Notes under the pieces: generated by a model | What the model was told of the DNA's origin: nothing | The model's input: the letters and a program-made list of their open reading frames with translations, nothing else | Database searches by the model: none | Program-made: the position numbers and the translations under genes | Source: Mortierella sp. BCC40632 | Lineage: Eukaryota; Mortierellomycota; Mortierellomycetes; Mortierellales; Mortierellaceae | Length of the DNA: 64,000 bases | Assembly (NCBI GenBank): GCA_011634665.1 | Contig: WAEK01000009.1 | Coordinates: forward strand, 983,501-1,047,500 | Direction: 5' to 3' | In this document: in pieces, positions 39,101-50,520 of the stretch | How positions within the stretch are numbered: the stretch's first letter is position 1 | Layout of the letters: the number at the start of each line of letters is the position of its first letter

Positions 39101-42100
39101 CGTTCGATACTGGTCCGACTTCAACTTTTGACTGACAGTGCCGAGGTCCATGGGGTTCTTGATGATCTTGGGATAGAGCGGGATCCCTTGCCGGACAGGA
39201 TCGACAGGCTGCAGAAACTCGAACGCACAAGGGTCAACCATCAACTTTTTCATAATTGCCTTACACTTGATTAGATCACTCTTGTTACCACTGTTGCTGC
39301 TCCTAGACGAAGGTAGACTGGGTCCATTCACTGCTGGCTTTTCCTTGGAAGCGACCGGACCTGCACTTGAGGCATTTGTAGAAGCTACAGGGGTTGCGGG
39401 AGGCGGAGGCGGCGTAGCAATCCGAGCAGGAGAAGATACTGTAGGAGGAATATAGACTGGGACGGGGGGTGCCTTGGTGGACGACGATTTCTTGGATCCA
39501 GAGATCGTCAATTTCAGTGCAGGGGATTGACGACCGCTGTTGCTCTCAGCATTCGAACTACTTCGCTTGGACTCAGAGCCAGGACCCACAGTTGGCCCAT
39601 GAGTAGACTTGGGTGTTTCGACAATCGTTACATTCATCTCGGGAATCTTGGCGCCAGCGCCATCCAGAATATCGGCCCACTCTGTCTCGAACACAGTCTC
39701 AAGTTCTTGTCCTTCATTGTACACATAGCTGCCCACTGGGTTGAACACAAAGCAGTTGTTCAGCATCAACCTCACATCCTCCTCAAACGCCTGCAATCCC
39801 GAATACTGGCCCGTGTCCAATCTGGATTTGATAGTGCTCAAATCCATGGGTCGCTTGATGATATCTGGATAATGAGGAATATTTTCCGCAATCGGATCCA
39901 CAGGCATCCGGAAATGAGCCGAGGAACGATGATTGAACATCTTTCGCCAGACACGACGACACTGGCGAACATGGTCGGTCAACATGGCTGGTACAGGCTT
40001 CCGAGACCGTTCTTCGGGCGCTGCAGAGGCAACTGCTGCCGCTTTGGGTATAGATTGCGATGCCTTCTCCTTTTGCTTTTCTTTTTCCTTTTGCTTTTCT
40101 TTTTCCTTTTGCTTTTCTTTTTCCTTTTCTCTTTCTTTTTCTCTTTCTCGTTCTTTTTCTTTTTCTCTTTCTTTTTCTCTTTCTTTTTCTTTTTCCCTTT
40201 CTCTTTCCCTTTCCCTTGTTCTCTTTCTCTCTCTTTCTTTCTTTCTTTTCTTTTCTCTTTTCTCTTTCTCTTTTTCTTTCTTTTTCTTTCTCGTTCTCTT
40301 TTCTTTTTCTTTCTCTCTCTTCTTTTTCTTTTTCTTTTTTTTCCCCCCTCTCTCTTTCTTTTTCCCTCTCTCTCTTCTCTTTTTCTTGCCTCCTCTCCTT
40401 TTCTCTTTCCTTTTCCCTTTCCCTATCCCTTTCCTTGGCTGGCACTGGTGCTGATTTGTCCTGCGTTGCTGAAGCAGGCAAGTCATGGTGAGCCGGTGCT
40501 GCCTTGGATCTGGAGCTCGACTTTTTCGACGATGGTTCTGTGGGCGGAAGTACTACGACAGAAGGTCTCCGTGGGGGTGGGACCGTAGGAGAGGTCATGG
40601 GTTCTTCCTTGATATGAGTAACCAAAGGAGTCGAGACATCCACTTTGGGTGGGACCTTGGATGAAGGTGCCTTTTGGGATTCTATGGATTGCAACAACAA
40701 CAGCAACAGCAACAAAAGAAAGCGGTTAGCTCGGCTTAAGACATTGAACCTGGCCACCAAAAACAAAAACAAAACAATACAAAAATCCACAATGATTAGG
40801 CCGTTTCTTACCTTGGGAAACAGGAGCTGACACCGTGGCTTTAATCTTCGGGATAGTATAGGGCTTATTGGCCTCCAACTTGATCTTGGGAGTCTTGGGT
40901 GTCGATGCAGCAGCCGGTACTGGTGTTGGTTCGGGTGCAGGTGCAGGAGCAGTGACAGAGGTCGGTACCGGTACAATAGGTGATGGTGAAGACACAAAAG
41001 CCGTAGCCATCGGAGTCGTCAACAAGATCGAACCTGTTGCCGTCATTGCAACGGGAGTAGCATGTAGAGCAGATGGAATAGGTGTCGTTGCTGGCATAAC
41101 TGTCTGAAGATGCTCGAGAGGTTGTTGCATAATAGGCGAAGAGGCTACAGCGGCAAGTAGCTCAGGAGCCACAGCAGGAATTAAACCAGCCTCGGGAGTA
41201 GGTAGAATCATCGTATTGGATAGCATTCCTGGGAGTCTGTTCAGTAGTACTGATCCATGTTGTCCTGGTGTTGCAGCAACAGCCAATGGAATACTTGGCT
41301 GCGGAGCAAAAACTGAAGCTTGCTCTAGAGGGGGAAGAGAAGATGGCGGTACTTCCTTCATCATCGAGTCCTCCATCCTAGCCAGGCGGAACTTGAGTTT
41401 TGGCAAGATTGACTCGCCCGGAGGATAGAGGAGGTCGCAAAAGAGCAACAGAAACTTTAGGATCCTGTGCTCCAGGTAAGGATAGCTCGTCATAATCCTC
41501 CAAACCTCTTTCCGTAGGACCATCTGATGACCATAGAGTTTGCGGATCCCTTCCAGGCTACTTTGGTTCGCTTTATCCTTGTTCTGGGCATTGGTATCGC
41601 CTGTAATCATGCCATCCTCTTCGACCAGCAATCCTTCATGGTCTCGTTGAGTATCCATGTCATCCCTTGCCATAAACACACCCAGAATCTCAGCTAGATT
41701 CCGAGCAAGATGGTACCTCACATAAGGCGAGGGGTCCTGCTCGATCACATTGCAGATGTACTCGGATGCCTTGTGGTTCTCCAAGGCTCCCAGCAGCAAC
41801 ATTGAGTCAAACGAGACCAGTCGAACATCTACAAAATTCCCGAATCGCGAGTGCATCATAAACATCTTGAGGTCATGAGGGATAACACCTGCTAACATCA
41901 GCCGCAAGTTGGATTGCAGACAACTCACAGTGACAGTATTGTGGTAGGTCGGAATCAGATAATCCAAGGTGCGGTATCGGTCAATTTCCCGGATAGCCTG
42001 GGTCAAGATTTCGGCACCTTCTGGATCATCCATGTGTTCAAATTCAACATCATCGTCTTCTTGGTCCTGCGCTCTTGTAAAGTCTGGGATGAGCGAATGG

Positions 42101-45100
42101 GCGAGAGCGCCGATCATGGTACCAACATAGTAGTTATCCGAAAAGACGTTTCCTGTGTTGTCATTAAAGCGAAGAAGATCCAGCAAGAATTGCCGAATTT
42201 TGATAGGACAATAGCCGCGTTCGTCTCTGATATTCGACAGGGCAGTGACAATAGCCTAAAGAATAGAAGAACTAGGTCAGTATTTCTCTTCACTTCTCCT
42301 TCAATGTCAATGATTCGTCGGTGGGGAGTAGGATGGATACCTTTTGGACAAAGTATTCGGTCAGGGTGCTAAAGTCATTTGGCTTGGGCATACAATGGAT
42401 CGTCTTGTCCAAAGGATTAAATGCTGTGGAGTGCGTGGGCGGATAGCAGTATTGGTGCTGAAATGTTTTTGTGAGATGGAGTAGACCAACCCAGTCCGTT
42501 TGGGCAACAGCACACTAAAGTAAAGATAATGAAGAAATAAATGTAAGGGCTGGTGTTAAAACATCCGAACATGGCTAGCATCCAGTGAAAAAAAAAAAAA
42601 AAACCATCGCCATCTAGTTCCAAGAGACTCTTTTTACCTTGGCAATGGCATATGCACACTCCATCCGAATACGAAAGAAGACTCTGTTGTCTAGCAGCGA
42701 TTTTAACAGGGTTGTTGACGCGGCTGGAGATGGCAATGATCCCAAGGCGGTAATGGCATCGTACTGGGCCACAACATCCCGATCCTTTTGAAGTTGTGCG
42801 GCCCACATGAAATCCGGTTGCTCAAACCGAAGCTCACATAGCCACTCAAACTCGGCATCGAGTCGGATCCACTCGAATGTTGCACTAATTGCACCATTGT
42901 CATCATCCTGACCCCACTCGACTACTTGCCATTCTTCTTTTTCTTTCTCGTCTTCCCATAGACCAGCACCAAAGCCTAGTGCACCAATGCCGTCCTCGAG
43001 GTCGCCTTCTTCTTCGGCCTCACGGGCAGCAGCAGCAGCAGCAGCCTGTTTAGCTTGGAATCGTTTGGTGTTGCGTCGAATACGCTTATATTTGGTGTTG
43101 AACTGGACCTCAAACCGCTTTCCAACATCCTGGATATCCAATACGTGTTCGTAAGGCGTGCCGTCAGCCTCATGGATACGAGCTGTCATTGTTCCCGTAA
43201 AGATGGTTGGTGGTGGATGTTCACTGTTTGCAGCGGTCCGAAGTCGTTCCGTAATGGATCCATTAGTCGAAGTTTGACGCATGTTGATCTCAACCACCAT
43301 CTTTTTGCGATTAAAGTTGTATGAAAAGAAAAAGATGGGGCAGCCACTGTTGTAAATCCATTGATCCGAGAATCCCTTTGTTTCCAATCCACTGACTTTT
43401 CGGCACGTTTTCAGGAACCAATGAGTTCCGATCGCATTATGGGTCAACTCTCCACTCATTACCGAGACAAGGATTTTGGGGATCACACGAGAAAGTCCAA
43501 GTGAGGAACCTCCTTTTGACATTCGTTTGTCCAGCATATTCAACACCAGTGGTGCTTTCAAACCGATAAATTCAAAGTCGTCTTGATCGATTGGGTAGGC
43601 GATATTAGGGTTGTAAAGGGGTGGACGATCCTTATCCATGCTACAACACCGGTCGAGATCTTTCTTCATCCTAAATCGGTACTCGTTGTTGCCAAACAGT
43701 TTTTTAAGGAACAATGATGACACATAGTTGGTCAACCCGACAATGATCCAGATGTCTGGCCACGATTTTGGCACAATGTGAATGCCGAACCACTGTTGAG
43801 CGAGTGTCTGAGTGAGCAGCTTCCTGGTCTCGTACACCTGATCAATGACATCCTCCGGATATAGTAGTGATGTACTGCAGACTGCCATCGTTGCCGACGA
43901 GAAGGCATTCGACCAAGCATCCTCCACAAACACGATCTTAAAGGTCGAAAAGGGATAGGACCCAATCTCATGCATAAAGAACTCCATGGCCTTGACGATA
44001 AAGCCACAGGTGTGTCGTAGTTCTGCCGTTCGTCCTGGTGGACAAAAAGCATACATATCTGGAAGGTTGCCACGAAGCTGGGAGGTGTGTTTGGTCGATC
44101 TCTCCTCGTCGTCTTGCTGATTATTTTCGGTCTCACTTGATTCCAGACGAGAATAGTCATGTCGACTCAGTTTGATCACCTCAAATACGCCGGCGACAAA
44201 CGAGATGGAGGCTGCTGGGGTGGGGACGGGTATGCTGTAGTGGAAAACGTTTTTGCTGGGGATGGAGTGATGTGTTGTTTGTTGGATAAGTTCGCCACTG
44301 CAAATCACCTGAACTTTTTCATCGTCTTCGTAATCGTCTGGTGACCAGCCTTCTTCATCCTCTGGTAATTCCTCCTCTGGTGCAAAGGCTGGTACGATGA
44401 AATCAATGTCCCAAGTGCATCTCTCTGAAAGTCGATCCAGACAAGGCAACCAAAGTCTTGTAGCTCCAGGGAGTGGCTGATTAATTGTATATACAGAGTG
44501 CGCTCGCTATTGTAGTTGTTGATGAGAGGTTTGTCACGGAATCAGTTCCTGAACTCTGATAGGGTTGACTTTTGTGCGTAAATGGGCTCGTCCAATGCTA
44601 CTTACACTGGGAGCACTGACAGGATCTGGTCCAGAAAAGAACACGCCGGCTGTAGGGTGCACGAGTTTAAAGTCTATCCGGACCGTCAAAGTTGCATACG
44701 TCACTCCAGAGCTCAGAACAGGTGCTCCAGCCGGTGTTTGTGGTGTTGATGGTTCTGGTGTTGATGTGTCTAAATAAGAAAGTATATGGCGTTAAAGCGT
44801 CGCGTCTCTGGGATGTTGGTATCCAGTCTATAGGAGAAGCTGTATTGCGCCTTTTTTTTTTTTTTTTTTACCTCGGACGGTATCTACGACGTTGGAAGCT
44901 CTGTTGATGGTGTCCTCGTCAAGCTAATCCAGCGAAAATGAGACACAATTAGTATAAACCAAGTCTCGATCTTATTCTTCAGTTCGACACGTGGATTTCG
45001 CGCTTGACTCTCCAAAGACACTTACAGTGCTGGCTGTAATCATCCCACGGGGAATGGCAATCACTAGTTCGCCTTCATCATCCTCGGCTGTAGCCTGCGA

Positions 45101-45606
45101 CCAGCGTCTCTTAAGGTCAAGGTGATTGCTGACAGAGCCTTCTTTGAGGAGCCCAAGCGATTCCTTTATTGAGTCCTGGTAGGTGAAATGACAAAGCACA
45201 GAGTTGATTGATACCGACGTAACCACTATGCATTAAAATAAGGGTTCTGTTAGTCTTTTTTTTTTTTTTTTTTTCCTCCTGGGTAGATTTTCTATACATT
45301 TTTGAAAGCGCGTCCCCCCTCTTATTTTCCGGTAATCCATGAGTCGTACCACTTTGCCGACAGTTGATGTGAATAGTGGAAAGATCCTCGACTAGCGGGA
45401 GTATATATAGCTCAGTAGACCCCTAGTATGGCGAATAAAGAGAAAGAGAGCAAGGAAAATTTCAACAAGTGTCAGTCGCGATGTATTTTTTTTTTTTTTC
45501 CTTCGAGAGTTGTTTTCTATGGGTGAACAGTCGTTCTCTCCAACTTTATGAACCTACATGGAGGGTTTGGTTGACAAAGTCGACATCGATGACAGCCTTT
45601 TGGTGA
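36193..45606 (-). CDS. TAF2: TFIID subunit TAF2 fused to four bromodomains
   Basis: Exons read on minus: 45606..45558, 45422..45350, 45225..45026, 44923..44872, 44769..44606, 44506..42638, 42457..42341, 42255..40812, 40681..38627, 38505..36193; together about 2,780 residues. The N-terminal exon with the ATG is not resolved (candidate ATG at 45787). The first 1,300 residues are TAF2: HQKAVIDVDFVNQTLH, the aminopeptidase-M1-like fold with TLAQQWFG in place of the zinc HExxH, then HEAT-like helices. After a charged linker come four bromodomains (about 39985-39650, 39290-38960, 38700-38250, 38190-37870). Each has its PMD and NCxxFN motifs, with the acetyl-lysine Asn present. Then comes a His/Arg-Asp repeat tail ending PKLKLKLSMNR. 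Nuclear, core-promoter binding by TFIID. One base is out of frame inside 40,100-40,440. Confidence 0.85.
36309..36715 (-). repeat. Arg-Asp/Arg-Glu hexanucleotide-like coding repeat
   Basis: About 130 codons of alternating Arg with Asp or Glu in the TAF2 C terminus, preceded by eight His. The DNA is a degenerate CGN-GAY/GAR repeat, which also creates long artefactual ORFs on the plus strand. Confidence 0.9.
40070..40440 (-). repeat. Polypurine Lys/Glu/Arg coding tract in TAF2
   Basis: On the minus strand nearly pure purine, with AAGGAGAAAA-type units encoding Lys/Glu/Arg in two overlapping open frames. It includes a G6A8 run near 40336-40349. This is where the exon frame slips by one base. 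Confidence 0.9.
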
Positions 45607-46393
45607 CTTGTATTAGGTCGTGGATAACACGCGAAAGAATGTTAAAGACGATTAGCCTGGGCTGATGATCCATCCATATTCGATCCCAAAAATAAAAATA
45701 AAAAAAAAAAAAAAAAGCAGCGCCATGGTTCCTGGAACGTGATACTTATAATGTATATGGCTTTCGGCCCGCCTCACTCTTTTGCATGTTGGGAAATCAG
45801 GAAAGGTCTCCGTTGTAATGTTGCTGTTACAATGTTTGAATTCCCTCCCGAGATGTTGGCAAGTTTCCTCTTATCCAGAGAAGACTTGTTCGCCCTTGTC
45901 AATCGAAGACTGGCGAAGGGGGAAGGTAAGAATGAATGAAAGACGCCAAGTCGTTCCAATCGTGGACCTCTTTTTTTTTTTTTTTTGCGCAGATGCGCCG
46001 TCCTCTGAATGCTGTGAAAGCGGATTTGTCCAAGGTTCTTATTATGCTAGTTCAATCGCAAAGGAATGCACTGGCTTGTCGATTTTATTTTTTCCTCTTT
46101 CGAGCCAGGTTGTTTTTGTTTTTTTTTGTCAAACAAAAGGAGGGAGAGAGAGATAAAAAAAAAAAAAGGCGATGAAGAGACAAGAGGAGAGAGGAGAGAG
46201 ACCACATCCATTTCTGGCTCATCGCACCGTCTCACTTTCATCATTGTGGCTTACCCAGACACCCCCCACAAGTAATAAACAATGCAGTCGTGCATGGTTT
46301 AACTCTCTCTCTCTCTCTCTCTCTTTCTTTTTTCTTTTTTTTTCCTCCATCAGCTTCCCAGTTTGAAAAAAAAAGAAGCCGTATATCCCAGTC
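45607..46393. other. Region between TAF2 and MAP1, likely holding the TAF2 first exon
   Basis: No independent gene seen. The missing TAF2 start should lie here on minus: the visible exon begins mid-codon with acceptor ACAAG|TCACC. A candidate ATG at 45787..45785 reads MQKSEAGRKPYT before a stop. The MAP1 5' flank is CT-rich (46300-46325). Confidence 0.45.
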
Positions 46394-48092
46394 ATGGCCT
46401 CCACCGAACACATTTGCCAGGGGTTGGATTGCTCAAAGCCTGCTTCCCATCAATGCCCCAATTGCTTGAAGCTCGGCATTCCTGACTCCTTTTTTTGCTC
46501 CCAGACATGCTTCAGAGAGAACTGGGTAAGAAAATGAGAAAGGAGGCTAATCCAAGATGGGATGCGCTCTCTCAGCAGGCCAATAGAAATTAGCACATGG
46601 CTGACTACCTTCAGTGGAAACAACGTTCGCTACATCAGCCCTATACCGGTCACCGGTTTTTTTTTTTTTTTCAGGGAAGACACAAGGCTATTCACAAGGT
46701 TGCCGCAGCCATTGCCAGCAGTTCCCCAAGCAGGTAACAGTCGAATGGCAATATTGTACTGTTGTGCTGGTGCCCCTTCTCCCCTTTGCTTTTGCTGGTA
46801 CTGATTTTTCATGCATGAGCGCTCACTGCCTTTTTTTTTTTTTTTTTTTTTTTGCCTTGTTTGCTTTTTGCCCGCCCTCATTCCTGTACGCCTCAGAGCA
46901 AGGTGGATCGGACCCATGGCCCGGCTTTAAGTACACTGGATCTCTTCGACCTCACTACCCACTGTCTCCTCGCCGTACCGTCCCTGATCACATCCAGAAG
47001 CCCGACTACGCAGAGACCGGTATCCCTCTCTCGGAACAAAACATTCGCAGCTCTTCCACCATCGAGGTCCTTCCTCCAAAGGACATTGAGGCCATGCGTG
47101 TAGTCTGCAAGGTAGAGAAGAGAGGAGGAGAGGAAGGAAAAAAAAAAAAAAAAAACTCGGGACCTTTTTTTTTCAAAGACCTTAGTACTTTATTGTGTCA
47201 CTTTGCTTATTAATAGCTATTCTGATCAACCATTGGCCAGTTTACTGACAAGATCTTTTTTCTTCTGAAATGTCGTTTAGATTGCACGCGAGGTGATCGA
47301 CATTGGAATTGCAGCAGTGCGAGTTGGAGTTACTACGGATGAAATTGATCGTGTCATTCACGAAGCTACGGTTGAACGTGGCGCCTACCCTTCGCCTTTG
47401 AACTACAATGGATTCAAAAAGTCGTGCTGCACCTCTGTCAACGAGGTGATCTGCCACGGAGTGCCCGATATGCGACCCCTGAAGGATGGCGATATTGTCA
47501 ACTTGGATATCTCGGTCTTCAAGGATGGATTCCACTCTGATCTGAATGAGACCGTCCCTGTCGGTAACGTCGATGCAGCTGGTCAAAAGTTGATCAAGAA
47601 CGCTCGGGAGTGCCTCGAGAAGGCCATTGCCATGGGTAAGTGTGTGATCCAGCCGTGGTTGGTAACTTTGTCTCGGAAAAAAATATATATATTCAATAGA
47701 CGTAAGTAAATAGGTTACTGACTAGATCTGGTTTTCTTCTTTGAAACTGTTTAGTCAAGCCTGGTGCTCTTTACAGAGATCTCGGTAACGTGATCGAAAA
47801 GCACGCAAAGAGTGAAGGGTTCTCAGTGGTCAAGACATACTGCGGACATGGTATCCATCGTCTTTTCCACTGCGCACCAAACATTCCTCATTATGCTCGT
47901 AACAAGGCCATCGGTGTGATGAAGGTTGGACACATCTTCACGATCGAACCTATGATCAACGAAGGCACATGGAGGGACGAGATGTGGCCTGACAACTGGA
48001 CGGCTGTCACTGAGGATGGAAAGCGCTCCGCTCAGTTTGAGCAGACTTTGCTTGTCACAAAAACTGGTGTCGAGATTCTTACCGCCCGATAG
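46394..48092 (+). CDS. MAP1: Methionine aminopeptidase 1
   Basis: Exons 46394..46525, 46675..46729, 46897..47111, 47281..47635, 47755..48092 give about 364 residues, the usual length. The N-terminal ribosome-binding zinc finger ([28 protein letters not shown]) is present. The catalytic domain shows the metal ligands: two Asp in [19 protein letters not shown], His in [11 protein letters not shown], Glu in FTIEPMI and Glu in FEQTLLVT. It removes the initiator Met co-translationally in the cytosol. The exon 2/3 border is difficult: the strong donor CAG|GTAACA leaves the wrong phase, whereas a GC donor one step earlier (CCAA|GCAGGT) joins in phase with the CTCAG acceptor. That solution is used here but is inferred. 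Confidence 0.93.
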
Positions 48093-50083
48093 ATCCCATA
48101 CCATATCCTTCTATTAAAACCAAATGTGCACATATATGATTGGATTTCATCCACTGTTGAGGATTAACATGTTTGCAATTGAAATCTAATGTCGAAGGGG
48201 GCAGGGGGTCGCAGGGAGTTACTTGAGTGCTGGTTGTAAGTTTGGTTATGTATAGTCGACAAAGTACTTGATTGAGATGATGAATAATGTCTCACGCCTC
48301 ATAAAATTCGAGGACTAAAAAAGAAAGAAAGAAAAAAAGAAAAAAAAAAATAGATACGATGGGACTCGATAGCAGATTGATGATTTCTCAGGTCAAGAAC
48401 TAATGCATCCGATCGACAGCAGTCCATGTGCCTACAACGGCTAGTCCAGGGGGATCGTGCCGAGATTCGTGCTTTGCCCTCGGACTCTCGTCCTACCATA
48501 CTAATTCACAGTAAATTTACCCACACACAAAAATATAACCAGTGCTAGTAAAATTCGCTGGCTCAACATACCGGGTTATACTGGTATAGTAGGAGCGCCT
48601 TTTCAACTGCCTATTTTTTCTTTTTCTTTTCTTTTTATTGGCAATAGTTTGAGCGATGAGCCTCAGATAAAAAATCTTAAGTCAGTAGTTGACTATTTGC
48701 TGACTGATGATCCCACGGTACACGACTATAGGTGTATTTCACTGGCTTCAATTCATGAGTTGAAAAATTGGTAATCTCTCTTTCTCCTCTCCCTTCTCCC
48801 TTTCCCTCTCTATAAATCCAGTCTCATCAAATCTCGTCACTGCATTCACGTTCCACAAATCGAAGCAAGAAGGAGTGAAAGAGTTGGTATTTTGGGACCA
48901 AAAAACATGGCTATGATGCACGCTTGACTGTTCCAAGTCAGCTGTTCTCTTTCCTTTCTTTTTCTGCGACCCTTAGTCTGTCGCTTTGCCTTGATGTGTT
49001 GTCCCTTATTGCTTTCTTCCTAGTGTTATCCCTTGATACCATCGCTTGATTCGGTTTGCTACAATCAGTCTTTGTATAAAAAGACTTGTTTTTTTGAGCA
49101 TTTTGCACCAATTAATCATCCGCTACTCATATCCACCCTACATCTGCTTACCATGCTCTTAAATCGATCCATTGTATTTCCTACTCTTGTTGCTGCTCTA
49201 GCTCTGATCCTATCAAGCTACTGTTGTAGCCGAAGGTGAGGAGTCTTGTCCGCGGCCCAAGTCGTGTCTCCCAAGGCCTAGTTGTACTGAAAAGTCCAGG
49301 GTCGCATAGTCTGCAAACCTGAATGCAAAATCAGCAGCAGAGAAAATACAAGTTGTGTGTCATTTGGATAAATTAACTTGAATCAGGGGCACCCACTACC
49401 ATTTCGGTCGGTTTTAACCACATTTTGGGAGACCAAATTGCGTTTGTTGATTTTTGCTGGAAAAATATAGTATCATCCTAAAAGATGCGGGCATTGCTTG
49501 TGCATATCATCTTAATCCACTACGAATTCTTGTCCACCGTGGCCACTTGTAATCCTTCTCTTTGTATGTCATCCCTCGAGTGTATCATCGATTGACCTAC
49601 ACTTTACTATTCATTAATAGCAGCTTGAACGGTGTACCACAAATAGAAATTTTTGGAGAGTAGTATACCATTAACCGAGTACTGATGATACCATGGTGAA
49701 CCGACTACCGGCGTAATTCAATGAATTCACCTCATTTGAGGAGGGGAATATGGCTTGATAAGGAGTCATGACGAAACACTCTACCCTCATCTTAGAAACA
49801 ATGTCTTTAGACTGGTGCCTGCGCGCATGATCATGCTAAATCCTCGGAATATGGTCAATGGGATCATTGGCCTCTCTCGAGACCACTAGTAGAAAACAAG
49901 AGTGGATTGAACAATGGTGTATAGAATACCAGAGCGAGTATTACACCGATACAATATGTCTCCTCTTCACCTAGAACTTGCTGTAACTAATCTAGATTTA
50001 AAGATTGTCAAAAGCTGGGTAGCTTGTCAGGATGATGGTATAGAAATTTGTCGAGCTTGCAGAGAAAGGGATTATCCAATCTC

Positions 50084-50117
<34 letters not shown>

Positions 50118-50294
50118 GTATTAATGGAATAAAAGCAAGGACCGAAGCCAAATCTGAGGAGAAGTACTACAAGATTAAGTCCAAATTGTTAGGGGCTCTA
50201 ATCTGTAGTTTACCCTAACGGGGGTGGTGGCAACATTTCATCTTTTCCTTTGTAATCAAACCCTGCATACAAAAGCAAGCGAGTCAACGGGTGT

Positions 50295-50334
<40 letters not shown>

Positions 50335-50520
50335 CCGAGAACAATCCCACTCTTTGAACCATAAGCTATCACGTGGAGTGCTCCGCCCTCCAGGCACAGC
50401 CAAGTTTGATGCTGTGGGAAGAAACCCATCATCCTCCCTCATCTTCTCCTCCTTTTCATTTCGAAGTTTCCATCAAGCATCTCTCTTAGTCTGTACTTGC
50501 TCTCATTCAGTCTGTCCCCC
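48093..50520. other. Gene-poor 2.4 kb between MAP1 and HSPA12-like gene
   Basis: No intact gene. It contains a possible broken Cys-rich secreted-protein relic (annotated separately), a poly-A run of about 32 at 50084-50115 and a poly-T run of about 35 at 50297-50331. Short ORFs look like chance. Confidence 0.5.
49153..49373 (+). pseudogene. Possible relic of a small Cys-rich secreted protein
   Basis: An ATG at 49153 starts a hydrophobic signal-like peptide (MLLNRSIVFPTLVAALALILSS). One frame over, the sequence continues as VVAEGEESCPRPKSC, LPRPSC and TEK. After a second one-base shift it reads RIVCKPECKISSRENTSC and stops. The pieces together look like a signal peptide with a small 7-Cys mature protein broken by two frameshifts. 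No GT-AG intron repairs the frame. It may be decay, sequencing error or chance; family not recognised. Confidence 0.35.

Noticed and set aside
39527..40588. Plus-strand Phe/Leu/Ser-rich ORFs that look like membrane proteins
   Set aside because: They are the antisense of the Lys/Glu polypurine tract in TAF2 and have no start or splice context.
48299..48499. Minus-strand 66-residue ORF downstream of MAP1
   Set aside because: Basic, low information, ends in a Phe run from a poly-A tract; no splice partner or motif.
49914..50132. 72-codon ORF followed by a poly-A run, as if a retroposed transcript or SINE
   Set aside because: Poly-A runs are common everywhere here; no target-site duplication, pol III box or similarity to a known gene.
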